Of a stretch of 13,304 bases of DNA, positions 1 through 7,880 are shown in pieces (positions within the stretch are counted from its first letter, which is position 1; each line of letters begins with the position of its first letter). The DNA is from CAYNXB01 sp964401045. GTDB taxonomy: Bacteria > Pseudomonadota > Alphaproteobacteria > Sphingomonadales > Sphingomonadaceae. The stretch lies in the NCBI GenBank assembly GCA_964401045.1, contig CAYNXB010000074.1:1-13304 (forward strand). The letters run 5' to 3'. The position numbers and the translations under genes are program-made. The notes below the pieces were generated by a model, which was given only the letters and a program-made list of their open reading frames with translations, did not search any database and had not been told where the DNA came from.

Positions 1-218
1 TCGTTGACCCGCACCGCCATCTCCGCCGCGCCGGCCTTGGTGAAGGTGAGGCACAGGATCTGCGACGGGTGCACGTCGCGCTCGAGCAGCAGCCGCAGGA
101 CGCGGGCGGAGAGCACCTGCGTCTTTCCGGTCCCTGCCGAGGCAGACAGCCACACGCTGCCAGCCGGGCTCGCGGCGTCGAGCTGCGCGCCGTCGAGCGG
201 ATGGACCTTGCCGCTCAT
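1..218 (-). CDS. addA: Double-strand break repair helicase AddA, N-terminal fragment (cut by window edge)
   Basis: This is the 5' end of the helicase-nuclease subunit that works with AddB to resect double-strand breaks for RecA-dependent repair. Only 72 codons are in the window; the family is usually above 1,100 residues. The Walker A motif ASAGTGKT is at residues 26-33, followed by the UvrD-type motif Ia region ILCLTFTKAGAAEM at 54-67, the order expected at the start of a superfamily 1A helicase. The ATG lies in an ATGA overlap with the addB stop, which supports both the start and translational coupling. The truncation is due to the window edge, not to a mutation. The C-terminal nuclease domain expected of AddA cannot be seen here. 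Confidence 0.93.
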   Translation of the reverse strand, partial: MSGKVHPLDGAQLDAASPAGSVWLSASAGTGKTQVLSARVLRLLLERDVHPSQILCLTFTKAGAAEMAVRVN

Positions 219-3184
219 TCCGTTTCCTCGCGCGCGGCCCGCGCCTGCCACTCATCCAGCCGCATGAGCTGGTCGTAATCCGAATAGACCGGCAAGTCCG
301 GGTTGAGCCGGGCGGTAAAAGGCTCATCGCCTGTAAGCCAACGCCCGATCGCTTCGTCGAGGTAGCGCACGGTTTCGGACAGGAAATCCTCGAGCGGCAC
401 GCCCGTGGTCATCCGCCCGGTCCTGACCGGCGATTGGACATAGCCGAAGTCACCGTCACGTCCGCGTGCCAGCGACCAGTATTCGAACGCCGTGGGTTCA
501 CCCGCCACGCCTGGAATGCCGCCACGCTTCGCCATCAGCCCGACCAGCCCGAGCTGGAGCGCGAAGCCTTGCTCAACCATCGCCGCGCTCGGCGGTGAGC
601 CGGTCTTGTAGTCGATCACCGCCAGGCTGCCGTCGGCCAGCCGGTCGATCCGGTCGGCGCGGCCGACGATGGTGACCCCGCTGACCTGCATCTCGCCCTC
701 GGCCTCGACCGTGGCCACCTGCCGCCCTTCGGCCGCCTGCGCCTCGACCGCATGGCCGATCCATTCGAGCGCCGCGAGCAGGCGCGGCTGCCACAGCGCC
801 CGCATCAGCGGATGCGCGTTCATCGCCTCCAGCTCCTGCAGCGCGATGGCGCGCAAGTCGCCGCGCTCCTTGTGCCAGCGTTCGAGCGCCTTGTGCGCCA
901 CTTGCCCACGCCACGCGGGCGACGGCTCGGCGTCGAGCGGATCGAGGCTGCGCAGCCGCAGGATATGCGAGGCGTAGAACTGGTACGGATCGCCGCGCAG
1001 CCGATCGAGCGCGGTGACGCTGAGCGTGACTTTGCGCTGTTCGGCGGTCGGGCGCGGCGCGGGACGCGGATAGGCGGGCGGCTCCTCCGAGGGCGCGTCG
1101 AGCGCACGCACCAATGCCGGAATACCGGTTTCGCGATGCCGGTCTAGCAAGTCCTCGCCGAGCAGCGCCTGCACCCGCAGCAGGAAACGCGACGGGATCG
1201 CGGGGCCGTCCGCGTCCCTGCGCGAACGGCTGAGCACCACTTCGGGCGCGCCGAGCGCCGCCGCGAGGTCGTGCGCGGAAAGTCCGATGCGGAAGTCCGC
1301 GCCCGGCACGCCGAGCGCGCGCAGCACCGCCGGCGCGAGGAGCGGATCGGTGCGCGGCGCGGCGGGCCAGGTGCCTTCGTTGAGCCCGGCGCAGATCACC
1401 AGGTCCGCCCGGCTCATCCGTGCCTCGATCAGGCCGTAGATCGCCGCGCGCGGGTGCCCGCCCCACGGTGGACGCACGGCGACGCGGTCCATCGCATCGC
1501 GCAGCATCGCCGGAAGATCGCGCGCCGGAAGGGCGAAGCCGGTGTCCTCGGCGGGCTCGCGCAATTCATCGATCAGCGCGGCGAGCGAACGGCCATCCTC
1601 GCGCGCCCACACACCATCGCCACACAGCGCTTCGGCAGCCGCCGCGAGCGTGTCAATCATCCCCGCGAGCGGAGCCTCGTCCTCCTCAGCGATGGCCATC
1701 AGCGGCGCGAGTATGGCCGTGACGCCACCCCACCATTCGCGGGCCTCGTCCGGTACGAACCGCTCGATCGCCTTCAGCCCGGCCTCTGGTCGCGGCCCAC
1801 GCAATCTTTTCCCCAGCGCCCGCGCACGTTCGAGCCACGCGGCACGCGCATCGCCCGGAGCCACCAGCGGATGGGTCAGCAGCGCCATGAGCGGCACCGG
1901 CGCGGCTCGCTCGGCCACAACCTCGGCGAGCAGCAGCAGCACACGCCCGGCGGCGGTCTGGGCCAGCGGGCGGCCTGCGGAATCGTCCGCCTGGATGTTC
2001 CAGCGCTGCAAGTGCGCGACCACCCGGCCGGCGAGTCCCCGGTCGGGCGTGACCAGCGCCACCCGCTTCTCCGGCACCTCCAGCGCCTCGCGCATCAGCA
2101 GCGCGATCGCTTGCGCCTCATCTTCGGGGTTTGCGCTTTCCATGACCCGCACGCCGCTGAGGCGGCGCTTCTCAGGCGGGAGCGATACCCAGCGCTTGCT
2201 GCTTTCAGGCGGCAGGAACAGGCTGGAGATCGCATGGCTGCGCTCGGGCGGGCCTTTGCCGAGCCCCGCGCGATGCCACGGCTGCACTTCGCCGCGCGCG
2301 ATACCCATGCGGTTGAGCAGCAGCTTGAGGTGGTATTGCGGATGAGTCACCGCGTCTGTCGGCGCGAACGGTGGCCCGGCATCGGACTTCGCACCGGCGC
2401 GGCCCAGTTCGTCCCACGCTACATCGTCAAGCGTCAGGTCGAGATCGGGCAGCACCACGGCGCCATCCGGCAGTTCCGACACCGTTCGCAGGAGCCGCGC
2501 CAGAGCCCGCGCCGCGCTGGTTATGCCCGCCGCGACGATCGGCGCCTGCGGCGGATTCTCGCGCCAGCGCTTGCGCGCGTGGCGGAACATCCGGTTGCGG
2601 CGGTCGGCGGGATCGAACTCCCCGCGCTTGAGCAGTTCGGCGAGCCAGCGATCCTGCACTTTCATGAACAGGCGCAGATTGCCGAGCCAGTGATCGGCCA
2701 GGTCGCCGAGCAGGCCGAGCACCTTGTCCTGCACCAGCTCCTCTGGCCCGATATCCTCGACCAGCAGGCGGTCCATCGCACGGCCCATCTCGAACGCGAG
2801 CCCGAGCAGCGCGTTGCCCTTGGGCGCGTCGCGGCCCTGCTCCTCGCGAATGATCTGCGCCAGCCGCAGCCAGCGCCGCGTAAGGTCGGCGGCGGGCGGG
2901 ATCTCGGCACCCGCACCGAGCGGGTCGAGCAACGGGCCGAGAGTCTCGTCGAGGTCGAGATCGCCGACCGCAACCATCCGCGGCATCAGCAGGCCTTTTC
3001 CCGAAAGGCGGATGAACGCCTCCGTCACCGTACGCACCGCGCGGCTGCTCGGCAGCAGCAGCGTCAGCCGCGCGAGCCCGACGTCCTCTTCGGCGTATCG
3101 TGGTAGCAGGCCGGCGACGAGCGCATCGGCAAACCCGCGATGCGCCGCGATCGAATAAACCTTTGGCTGGCCGCGCTCAACCAC
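215..3184 (-). CDS. addB: Double-strand break repair protein AddB (alphaproteobacterial type)
   Basis: AddB is the partner of AddA in the AddAB end-resection complex, which supports Chi recognition and supplies a nuclease. The protein is 989 aa. The N-terminal helicase-like fold opens with YSIAAHRGFADAL (10-22) and has a degenerate nucleotide-binding loop, LLPSSRAVR (43-51), with no intact Walker A. The C-terminal PD-(D/E)XK nuclease motif is clear: D844 in GRAD, then D858-Y859-K860 in VIDYKTG. The cysteines that hold an iron-sulfur cluster in Bacillus AddB are absent: the position expected for the first reads DPYQFYASHIL, and no cysteine occurs in the nuclease domain. The start is GTG, overlapping murU by 8 bases; the reading begins close to conserved sequence, so a later start is unlikely. 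It overlaps addA by 4 bases. Identification is strong; the exact start is less so. Confidence 0.95.
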   Translation of the reverse strand: MVERGQPKVYSIAAHRGFADALVAGLLPRYAEEDVGLARLTLLLPSSRAVRTVTEAFIRLSGKGLLMPRMVAVGDLDLDETLGPLLDPLGAGAEIPPAADLTRRWLRLAQIIREEQGRDAPKGNALLGLAFEMGRAMDRLLVEDIGPEELVQDKVLGLLGDLADHWLGNLRLFMKVQDRWLAELLKRGEFDPADRRNRMFRHARKRWRENPPQAPIVAAGITSAARALARLLRTVSELPDGAVVLPDLDLTLDDVAWDELGRAGAKSDAGPPFAPTDAVTHPQYHLKLLLNRMGIARGEVQPWHRAGLGKGPPERSHAISSLFLPPESSKRWVSLPPEKRRLSGVRVMESANPEDEAQAIALLMREALEVPEKRVALVTPDRGLAGRVVAHLQRWNIQADDSAGRPLAQTAAGRVLLLLAEVVAERAAPVPLMALLTHPLVAPGDARAAWLERARALGKRLRGPRPEAGLKAIERFVPDEAREWWGGVTAILAPLMAIAEEDEAPLAGMIDTLAAAAEALCGDGVWAREDGRSLAALIDELREPAEDTGFALPARDLPAMLRDAMDRVAVRPPWGGHPRAAIYGLIEARMSRADLVICAGLNEGTWPAAPRTDPLLAPAVLRALGVPGADFRIGLSAHDLAAALGAPEVVLSRSRRDADGPAIPSRFLLRVQALLGEDLLDRHRETGIPALVRALDAPSEEPPAYPRPAPRPTAEQRKVTLSVTALDRLRGDPYQFYASHILRLRSLDPLDAEPSPAWRGQVAHKALERWHKERGDLRAIALQELEAMNAHPLMRALWQPRLLAALEWIGHAVEAQAAEGRQVATVEAEGEMQVSGVTIVGRADRIDRLADGSLAVIDYKTGSPPSAAMVEQGFALQLGLVGLMAKRGGIPGVAGEPTAFEYWSLARGRDGDFGYVQSPVRTGRMTTGVPLEDFLSETVRYLDEAIGRWLTGDEPFTARLNPDLPVYSDYDQLMRLDEWQARAAREETE

Positions 3185-3899
3185 GCTTCAGCGCGGCTTC
3201 GGTGGGCGGGATCGCGCCTGGTTCGCCGACTTCGAACCACTGGCCGGTGAAGCGCACCCCGTAGAGCCGCCCGGCATCGATCGCGCGGTTCCACAGCACG
3301 TTGGTCGAGAACGGACCCTCGGGTGCGTCTTCGAGGAATTTGTGCGACACCAACTGGATGCCGCTGAAAATGAACGGCGCCACCCGACCGGAACGGCGGC
3401 GGCTCACCTTGCCCGCCGCATCCATATGGAAGTCGCCCTTGCCGCGATGATTGAACGCGCCCGAATGCGGAACGAGGAGGAGCAGCGCATCCATTTTCTT
3501 CGGATCCCACCCGCGGCTGAGGTCGCCGAAGGCATCGCGCGGCCCTTCGAGCCAGATGTTGTCGCTGTTCACGCTGAAGAACGGATCGGGCAGCAAGCCG
3601 GCACGCTCGGCCTTGATCATCCCCCCGCCGGTTTCGAGGAGCAGATCGCGCTCGTCGGAAATCGTGATCGCGGGCGCCTTGCGTTCCTTGACGTGCGCTT
3701 CGAGTGCGTCGGCCAGATAGTGGACGTTGACCACGGCCTTGGCCACGCCCGCCTCGGCCAGCCGGTCGAGCGCGTAATCGATCAGTGGCTTGCCACCGAC
3801 CCGCACCAGCGGCTTGGGCTGGCTGGCGGTGAGTGGCCGCATGCGCTTGCCGAGCCCGGCGGCGAGCACCATTGCCGTGTCGCTGGCCAGGCCGCTCAC
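3177..3899 (-). CDS. murU: N-acetylmuramate-1-phosphate uridylyltransferase MurU (nucleotidyltransferase)
   Basis: This is a sugar-1-phosphate nucleotidyltransferase of 240 aa. MurU makes UDP-MurNAc from MurNAc-1-phosphate and UTP, the second step of a recycling route that bypasses de novo UDP-MurNAc synthesis. Visible features are the nucleotide-binding signature LAAGLGKRMRPLT (12-24) followed by PKPL (28-31), ETGGG (89-93), the metal-binding aspartate D113 in NSDN, and EVGEPGAI near the C-terminus. The fold alone would also fit other sugar nucleotidyltransferases; the MurU assignment rests on length and on the adjacent AmgK-like kinase, the standard pairing. The GTG start lies in a GTGA overlap with the amgK stop. 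An ATG at residue 10 would cut into the nucleotide-binding strand and is rejected. Confidence 0.88.
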   Translation of the reverse strand: MSGLASDTAMVLAAGLGKRMRPLTASQPKPLVRVGGKPLIDYALDRLAEAGVAKAVVNVHYLADALEAHVKERKAPAITISDERDLLLETGGGMIKAERAGLLPDPFFSVNSDNIWLEGPRDAFGDLSRGWDPKKMDALLLLVPHSGAFNHRGKGDFHMDAAGKVSRRRSGRVAPFIFSGIQLVSHKFLEDAPEGPFSTNVLWNRAIDAGRLYGVRFTGQWFEVGEPGAIPPTEAALKRG

Positions 3900-4885
3900 A
3901 GGCCGAGCCCCGCGCCACGCGCCGCGCGAATTTCAGGGGGAATGTTAGCCTCGAACCATTCGGCGACCGGTGTCAGCGCCGGATGCGCAAGATCGCGCTC
4001 CATCGCTTCCCACACCCGCGGGATCATCGGCAAGTAGCGCGGCTTGCCATCGCGTTGCCACAGGCGCGCGAAGATGCCGACGATCTTGGCGTTCCGCTGC
4101 GCGCCGAGACGGGCGTAGTCGGCTTCGAAGTCCGGACCGGCATCGGCGGTGGCGAGGTAGCGGTCGAGCATCGCGCGTTCGAGCTGCGGCGAAACATCGC
4201 GCCGCGCGTCCTGCAGCAACGAGACGAGATCGTAGGCCGGATGGCCGATCAGCGCGTCCTGGAAATCGATCAGGCCCTGCGCCTCGCCATCCAGCAGCAT
4301 GATGTTCTCGGCATGGTAATCGCGCAGCACCGTGACGCCCGGCATCTGACGCGGAAGCAGCGGGGCGAGCACCTCGTCCCACGCTTTCGTGTAGCTGTGC
4401 GCGTTGACGTCAAGCTTTGCCGCCGGGCACCACCATTCGACGAACAGCGCCGCCTCACGCTGGTAGGTTTCCATGTCGTACGGCGCAAACGGCCCCGGAG
4501 GCGAACGATGCAGCGCGACCAGGGCATCGATCGCCCGTTCGTAAGTCACCCACTCGGCATCCGGGTTGAGGTCGAGCCAGTCGCGCATCCGATCGTGGCC
4601 GAAGTCCTCGATCAGCACGAGCCCGGCGGCACGGTCTTCCGCATGGATCGCGGGCGCGCGGTGGCCCTGCCCGATCAGCCACTTGCCGACGTCGAGGAAC
4701 GGTCCCGGGTCTTCGTGCGGCGGCGGCGCGTCCATGAGCATCGCGCTGCGGGCTTTGTCACGCACCCGGAAATAGCGGCGGAACGAAGCATCGCCGGCGA
4801 GCGGCTCGATCTCGGCACCGGCCCACCCGGCGCGGGACAGGAACTCGTCGATGCCGGCGGGGAGACTCTCGTGCGATGCGGTCAT
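3896..4885 (-). CDS. amgK: N-acetylmuramate/N-acetylglucosamine kinase AmgK (aminoglycoside phosphotransferase family)
   Basis: This cytosolic kinase has the aminoglycoside-phosphotransferase fold and is 329 aa long. AmgK phosphorylates C1 of MurNAc (and GlcNAc) released from recycled peptidoglycan and hands MurNAc-1-phosphate to MurU. GDASFRRYFR (31-40) lies in the N-lobe. The catalytic loop is LRDYHAENIML, giving catalytic base D189 with H191 and N194, and the metal-binding segment is LIDFQDA (D207, D210). The start is the ATG in an ATGA overlap with the tsaE stop; an in-frame TTG 18 bases upstream would add six residues and is less likely. Older annotations call such proteins aminoglycoside phosphotransferase, but the murU neighbour argues for cell-wall recycling rather than antibiotic resistance. 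In Pseudomonas this pathway gives intrinsic fosfomycin tolerance, which is family knowledge and not shown here. Confidence 0.9.
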   Translation of the reverse strand: MTASHESLPAGIDEFLSRAGWAGAEIEPLAGDASFRRYFRVRDKARSAMLMDAPPPHEDPGPFLDVGKWLIGQGHRAPAIHAEDRAAGLVLIEDFGHDRMRDWLDLNPDAEWVTYERAIDALVALHRSPPGPFAPYDMETYQREAALFVEWWCPAAKLDVNAHSYTKAWDEVLAPLLPRQMPGVTVLRDYHAENIMLLDGEAQGLIDFQDALIGHPAYDLVSLLQDARRDVSPQLERAMLDRYLATADAGPDFEADYARLGAQRNAKIVGIFARLWQRDGKPRYLPMIPRVWEAMERDLAHPALTPVAEWFEANIPPEIRAARGAGLGL

Positions 4886-5325
4886 GGCAGGCGCCCTAGC
4901 CAATCCGGCCCGCCCTCGACAATCGCCCCGCGCCCCTCATCCGCAAATTCGAGCGTGATCGCGAGACAACCCGGCTCGTGCGCGAAGCCGCCCGCGTTCT
5001 CCGGCCACTCCGCGATCAGCGCCGCGCCTTCGCGGTAATCGTCGAGACCCAGTTCCTCGGCCTCCTGCGGCCTGGCCAGGCGGTAGAAATCGGCGTGGAC
5101 CAACGGCAGCCTCACCATGGGCGGATCGTAAGTCTCGACGATGGTGAAGCTGGGCGAAGGCACTTCGCCTTCGTGGCCGAGCGCGCGGATGATGGCGCGG
5201 GCGAGCGTGGTCTTGCCCGCGCCGAGTTCGCCCGAGAGCGCGACCGCGTCGCCAGGCCGCAGCACTGCGGCGATGCGCGCGCCGAACGCCTCCATTGCGG
5301 GAAGATCGGGAAGATCGAGAATCAT
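4882..5325 (-). CDS. tsaE: tRNA t6A37 biosynthesis ATPase TsaE
   Basis: TsaE is the ATPase that works with TsaB and TsaD to place threonylcarbamoyl on A37 of ANN-decoding tRNAs. The 147-aa length is normal. Walker A GELGAGKTT is at 32-40, the family segment SPSFTIVE at 57-64 (usual form TSPTF), HADFYRL at 78-84 and AEWPEN at 105-110. The ATG at 5325 leaves a normal N-terminus; a second ATG at residue 11 would remove little of the domain but is unneeded. GAGG precedes the ATG at unusually short spacing, so ribosome binding looks weak. It is the first gene of the tightly overlapping tsaE-amgK-murU-addB-addA run and follows divL after 118 bases, so a promoter between them is likely, though none can be read with confidence. 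Confidence 0.95.
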   Translation of the reverse strand: MILDLPDLPAMEAFGARIAAVLRPGDAVALSGELGAGKTTLARAIIRALGHEGEVPSPSFTIVETYDPPMVRLPLVHADFYRLARPQEAEELGLDDYREGAALIAEWPENAGGFAHEPGCLAITLEFADEGRGAIVEGGPDWLGRLP

Positions 5326-5341
5326 GCCTCAACCGCCAATC

Positions 5342-5428
5342 GTGCCGAGCGTGTCGAAGCACCGCTTTTTTCTTCGAGCGTAACACCAGCGAGAAAGGGC
5401 GGCCCTTTGGCAAGCTCAGGGGGAACGG
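5342..5428. repeat. REP-like inverted repeat pair in the divL-tsaE gap
   Basis: Two related imperfect palindromes lie in opposite orientation. The first, 5342-5362, has outer stem GTGC/GCAC and inner CGA/TCG with an AA bulge. The second, 5403-5428, begins CCCTTTGGCAAGCTCAGGG and continues to GAACGG. The shared core is GAGCgtGTCGAA in one and GAGCTTGCCAAA in the complement of the other. From memory, sphingomonad genomes carry many intergenic copies of the pattern CCTTCGACAAGCTCAGG followed by CGAACGG; these look like diverged copies. Between them a short palindrome, AAAGGG-cgg-CCCTTT at 5394-5408, could slow or end divL transcription. Confidence 0.6.
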
Positions 5429-5443
5429 AGCAAAGATCGACCA

Positions 5444-7786
5444 TCACGGCAGCGTGATCGTTGCCGTGGTGCCGGCGCCCTTTTCGCTCGCAAGATCGAG
5501 CCGCCCACCGTGCGCTTCGATCAATTGCCGGGCGAGCGGCAGGCCGAGCCCGGTGCGGCGCGTGCCGGTGTTACCCGCGAGATCGAGCGAGAATCCGTCA
5601 AGGGCGCGGGCCAGCTCGCTAGGCTTCATGCCCACGCCGTTATCCGAAATGACGATCTTCGCCGCGTTCTTCTGCCGCGACAGCGCGACCAAGATGCGCC
5701 CGCGCTTGGGCGTGGCAGCGATGGCGTTGTCGAGCAGGTTGCCGAGCGCGCGCCCCAGCCGGCGCTTGTCGGCCTGCACCGTCCCGGCACTGCGGTCGCC
5801 GCGCAAGTCGAGCGTGATGCCGCCGTTGTTGATCGCCTCCTCGCGCTCGCGCACCAGCGTGGTGAGGAACGACAGCAGCTCCACTTCCTCGGTCGCGATC
5901 GGCAGCAGCCCGGCCTCGCTCTGGGTCATGTCGAGCACGCTCTCGATCTGGGTCGAGAGCCGTTCGACCGAGGCGAGAATCGCGGCGACGTAATCCTTGC
6001 CCTGAGGGGTAAGCTCGCCCGCGATGCCGCCTTGCAGCAGCTCGGCGAACCCGCCGATCGACGTGAGCGGCGTGCGGAACTCGTAGCTCATGTTGGCGAG
6101 GAAGCGGGTCTTGACCGCGTCGGCCTCCTCGAGCGCCGAGGCTCGCTCCCGCAGGGCGTCCTCGGCGCGCTTCGAATCGGTGACGTCCAGCACGGTGAGC
6201 AGGCCGTTGCCGTCAGGCAGCGGGACGCCCGCGAACTCGAGCGTGCGTCCGTCGGACAGCTCGACCCGGCCGCCGCGCTGGCGCCGGTCGAGCGTCGCGG
6301 CGCGAACCACGTCGCCGATCGCCTTGCGCTGCGTGGGACGGACCAGCTTCTCGCCGATCTTCTCGAGCAGGCTGTCGATCCGCGGGTGGCCGTCGAGATC
6401 TTCTTCGGTGAGGCCCCAGATGCTGGAGAATCGGCGGTTCCACAGCTGCATCCGGCCATCGGGCGCGAACACCGCGAGCGATTCAAACAGGCTGTCGAAC
6501 GTCGCGGTGCGGGTCCGCAGCAAGGTATCGCGGGTAGCGGAGAGCGCGAGTTGCTCGGTTCGGTCCTCGGCGACCAGCACCAGCCCGCCGTCCGGCATCG
6601 GCTGGGCGACGATGCGCAAGTGGGTGCCATCGGGGAGCGGCCAGGCATCTTCCTTCGGTGCGCCGGCGGAGAACCACTGGCCAAGCTCGCGCCGCCAGAC
6701 AGGGAAGTCGCGCGTCTCGGGCACGCGATGGGCATCGCGTGCCATGTCGAGCCAGCGGTCGAATTCGGGCGGGTCGGCCTGGCTCGTTGCCGGCAGCGCG
6801 AAGATGCGCTGGAACGGCTGGTTGGAGAATGTCATCCGCCGCTCGGCGTCGAACTGCGCGACGCCCACCGAAAGCTGATCCAGCAGCAGGCGCTGCGCTT
6901 CGCGGAAGGCGCGGAAGGCGCGCGCCTGCTCCTCCATCTCCTCGATGTCGACCGCGTAGCCGGCGACGCCCTCCTCCCCCAGCGGCAGGTCCGAGACGCG
7001 CAGCGACCGGCGCTGTCCTTCGATCGTCGCCGGAACGATGCGTTCCACCGCCTGGTCCTGCATCCGCGCCTGCTCGGCGACGACTGCGGCGGTGCGGCCT
7101 TCGACAGGCTCCACCAGTTCGGTCTGGTCGCGGATTATCGCCTCGGCGCTCTCGGCGCCAACGGCGCGGACGTAGGCGCTGTTGACCAGCCGCAGCTTGC
7201 CGTCCGTGCCGCGGAACCACATCGGCAGCGGCGCGGCTTCGATCAGACCGATGAGCGCGGCGAAATCGCTGCGCGCGCGCGCGGTGTCCTCACGCATACG
7301 GGTAAGCTCGTGCTCGCTTTCCGAGAAGTCGAACCACCACACCAGCGCCGCGCCGCCGGGCGCCACCTGGCTATCCGCCAGATGGCCGCGCAAGGCGAGG
7401 CTGCGGCTCGAACCTTGCGGCGTGACGACCATGCGAAACGGCGCGGCGGTCTTCTGGCTGCGACGCACCGCGTCGGTCAGTTCGGCGAGCTGGAATTCGG
7501 TCAGGCCCTTGCCGGGCGCGGTCAGCTCGCTGAGAAAGCCGGGCGTCCGGTCTAGCCCGAGCCAGGCGGCGAGCCTGTCGGGCGCCTCGATCCGCCCATC
7601 GGCCCGCACCAGTAGCGGCACGGCAGGCGAATCCTCGATCATCCGCCCGAGCCGTCCGGCGTTGCGGCGGGCATTCTCCGCCCGGCGCTGCATCCCGCGC
7701 GCGCCGAGCACGAGCCACGCCGCGCCGAGCGTCCACGCCGCGAGCAACAGGCCGATCAACACCAGCGCGGTGGGTGAGAGCTCCAT
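5444..7786 (-). CDS. divL: DivL-like PAS-domain histidine-kinase homologue with Tyr in place of the phospho-His
   Basis: This is a membrane-tethered signalling protein of 780 aa. There is one N-terminal membrane segment (about 7-28), then roughly four PAS-like segments (about 45-155, 175-285, 298-410, 425-538), a HisKA-type dimerisation domain and a C-terminal HATPase. The H-box reads NMSYEFRTPL, so residue 568 is tyrosine where histidine kinases have the phospho-accepting histidine. The ATP-binding boxes look intact: N-box GNLLDNAI (682-689), G1 DNGVGM (715-720), G2 TGLGL (745-749). Caulobacter DivL has the same architecture, about 769 residues, with Y550 at this site; it binds response regulators such as DivK and modulates the kinase CckA in cell-cycle control. 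The match in length, layout and diagnostic residue makes a DivL orthologue likely. The alternative is a generic PAS kinase that lost its histidine. Confidence 0.85.
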   Translation of the reverse strand: MELSPTALVLIGLLLAAWTLGAAWLVLGARGMQRRAENARRNAGRLGRMIEDSPAVPLLVRADGRIEAPDRLAAWLGLDRTPGFLSELTAPGKGLTEFQLAELTDAVRRSQKTAAPFRMVVTPQGSSRSLALRGHLADSQVAPGGAALVWWFDFSESEHELTRMREDTARARSDFAALIGLIEAAPLPMWFRGTDGKLRLVNSAYVRAVGAESAEAIIRDQTELVEPVEGRTAAVVAEQARMQDQAVERIVPATIEGQRRSLRVSDLPLGEEGVAGYAVDIEEMEEQARAFRAFREAQRLLLDQLSVGVAQFDAERRMTFSNQPFQRIFALPATSQADPPEFDRWLDMARDAHRVPETRDFPVWRRELGQWFSAGAPKEDAWPLPDGTHLRIVAQPMPDGGLVLVAEDRTEQLALSATRDTLLRTRTATFDSLFESLAVFAPDGRMQLWNRRFSSIWGLTEEDLDGHPRIDSLLEKIGEKLVRPTQRKAIGDVVRAATLDRRQRGGRVELSDGRTLEFAGVPLPDGNGLLTVLDVTDSKRAEDALRERASALEEADAVKTRFLANMSYEFRTPLTSIGGFAELLQGGIAGELTPQGKDYVAAILASVERLSTQIESVLDMTQSEAGLLPIATEEVELLSFLTTLVREREEAINNGGITLDLRGDRSAGTVQADKRRLGRALGNLLDNAIAATPKRGRILVALSRQKNAAKIVISDNGVGMKPSELARALDGFSLDLAGNTGTRRTGLGLPLARQLIEAHGGRLDLASEKGAGTTATITLP

Positions 7787-7832
7787 GGGGCTCAGCTATG
7801 CCGCGCCGGTGCGCGATGCAATGGCGGCAAGG

Positions 7833-7854
7833 CCCTCTCCCGTTCGGGAGAGGG
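7833..7854. terminator. Perfect hairpin between ahcY and divL, possible ahcY terminator
   Basis: A perfect 9-bp inverted repeat, CCCTCTCCC and GGGAGAGGG, flanks a 4-base loop GTTC, 26 bases past the ahcY stop and before divL. Neither side has a good T-tract, so as an intrinsic terminator it is weak; it may act with Rho or protect the 3' end of the mRNA. Very similar hairpins recur in proteobacterial intergenic regions, so it may simply be a dispersed repeat. Confidence 0.5.
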
Positions 7855-7880
7855 ATATGCAGGCTTACCGGCCCTGGATC

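Noticed and set aside
1271..3106. 611-codon open frame on the + strand opposite addB
   Set aside because: No domain is recognisable and the composition is typical of a shadow frame; addB on the other strand has clear family motifs throughout.
3896..4885. Aminoglycoside resistance phosphotransferase
   Set aside because: The fold matches, but tight coupling to a MurU-type nucleotidyltransferase and housekeeping context point to AmgK, not to drug resistance.
5342..5371. Intrinsic terminator on the + strand (hairpin followed by six T)
   Set aside because: No + strand gene lies upstream, and the hairpin is better explained as one copy of the repeat pair. It could only stop antisense transcription.
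5510..7555. 681-codon open frame on the + strand opposite divL
   Set aside because: It lacks recognisable motifs and has the arginine- and histidine-rich, low-complexity look of an antisense frame in GC-rich DNA, while the minus strand carries intact PAS, HisKA and HATPase domains.
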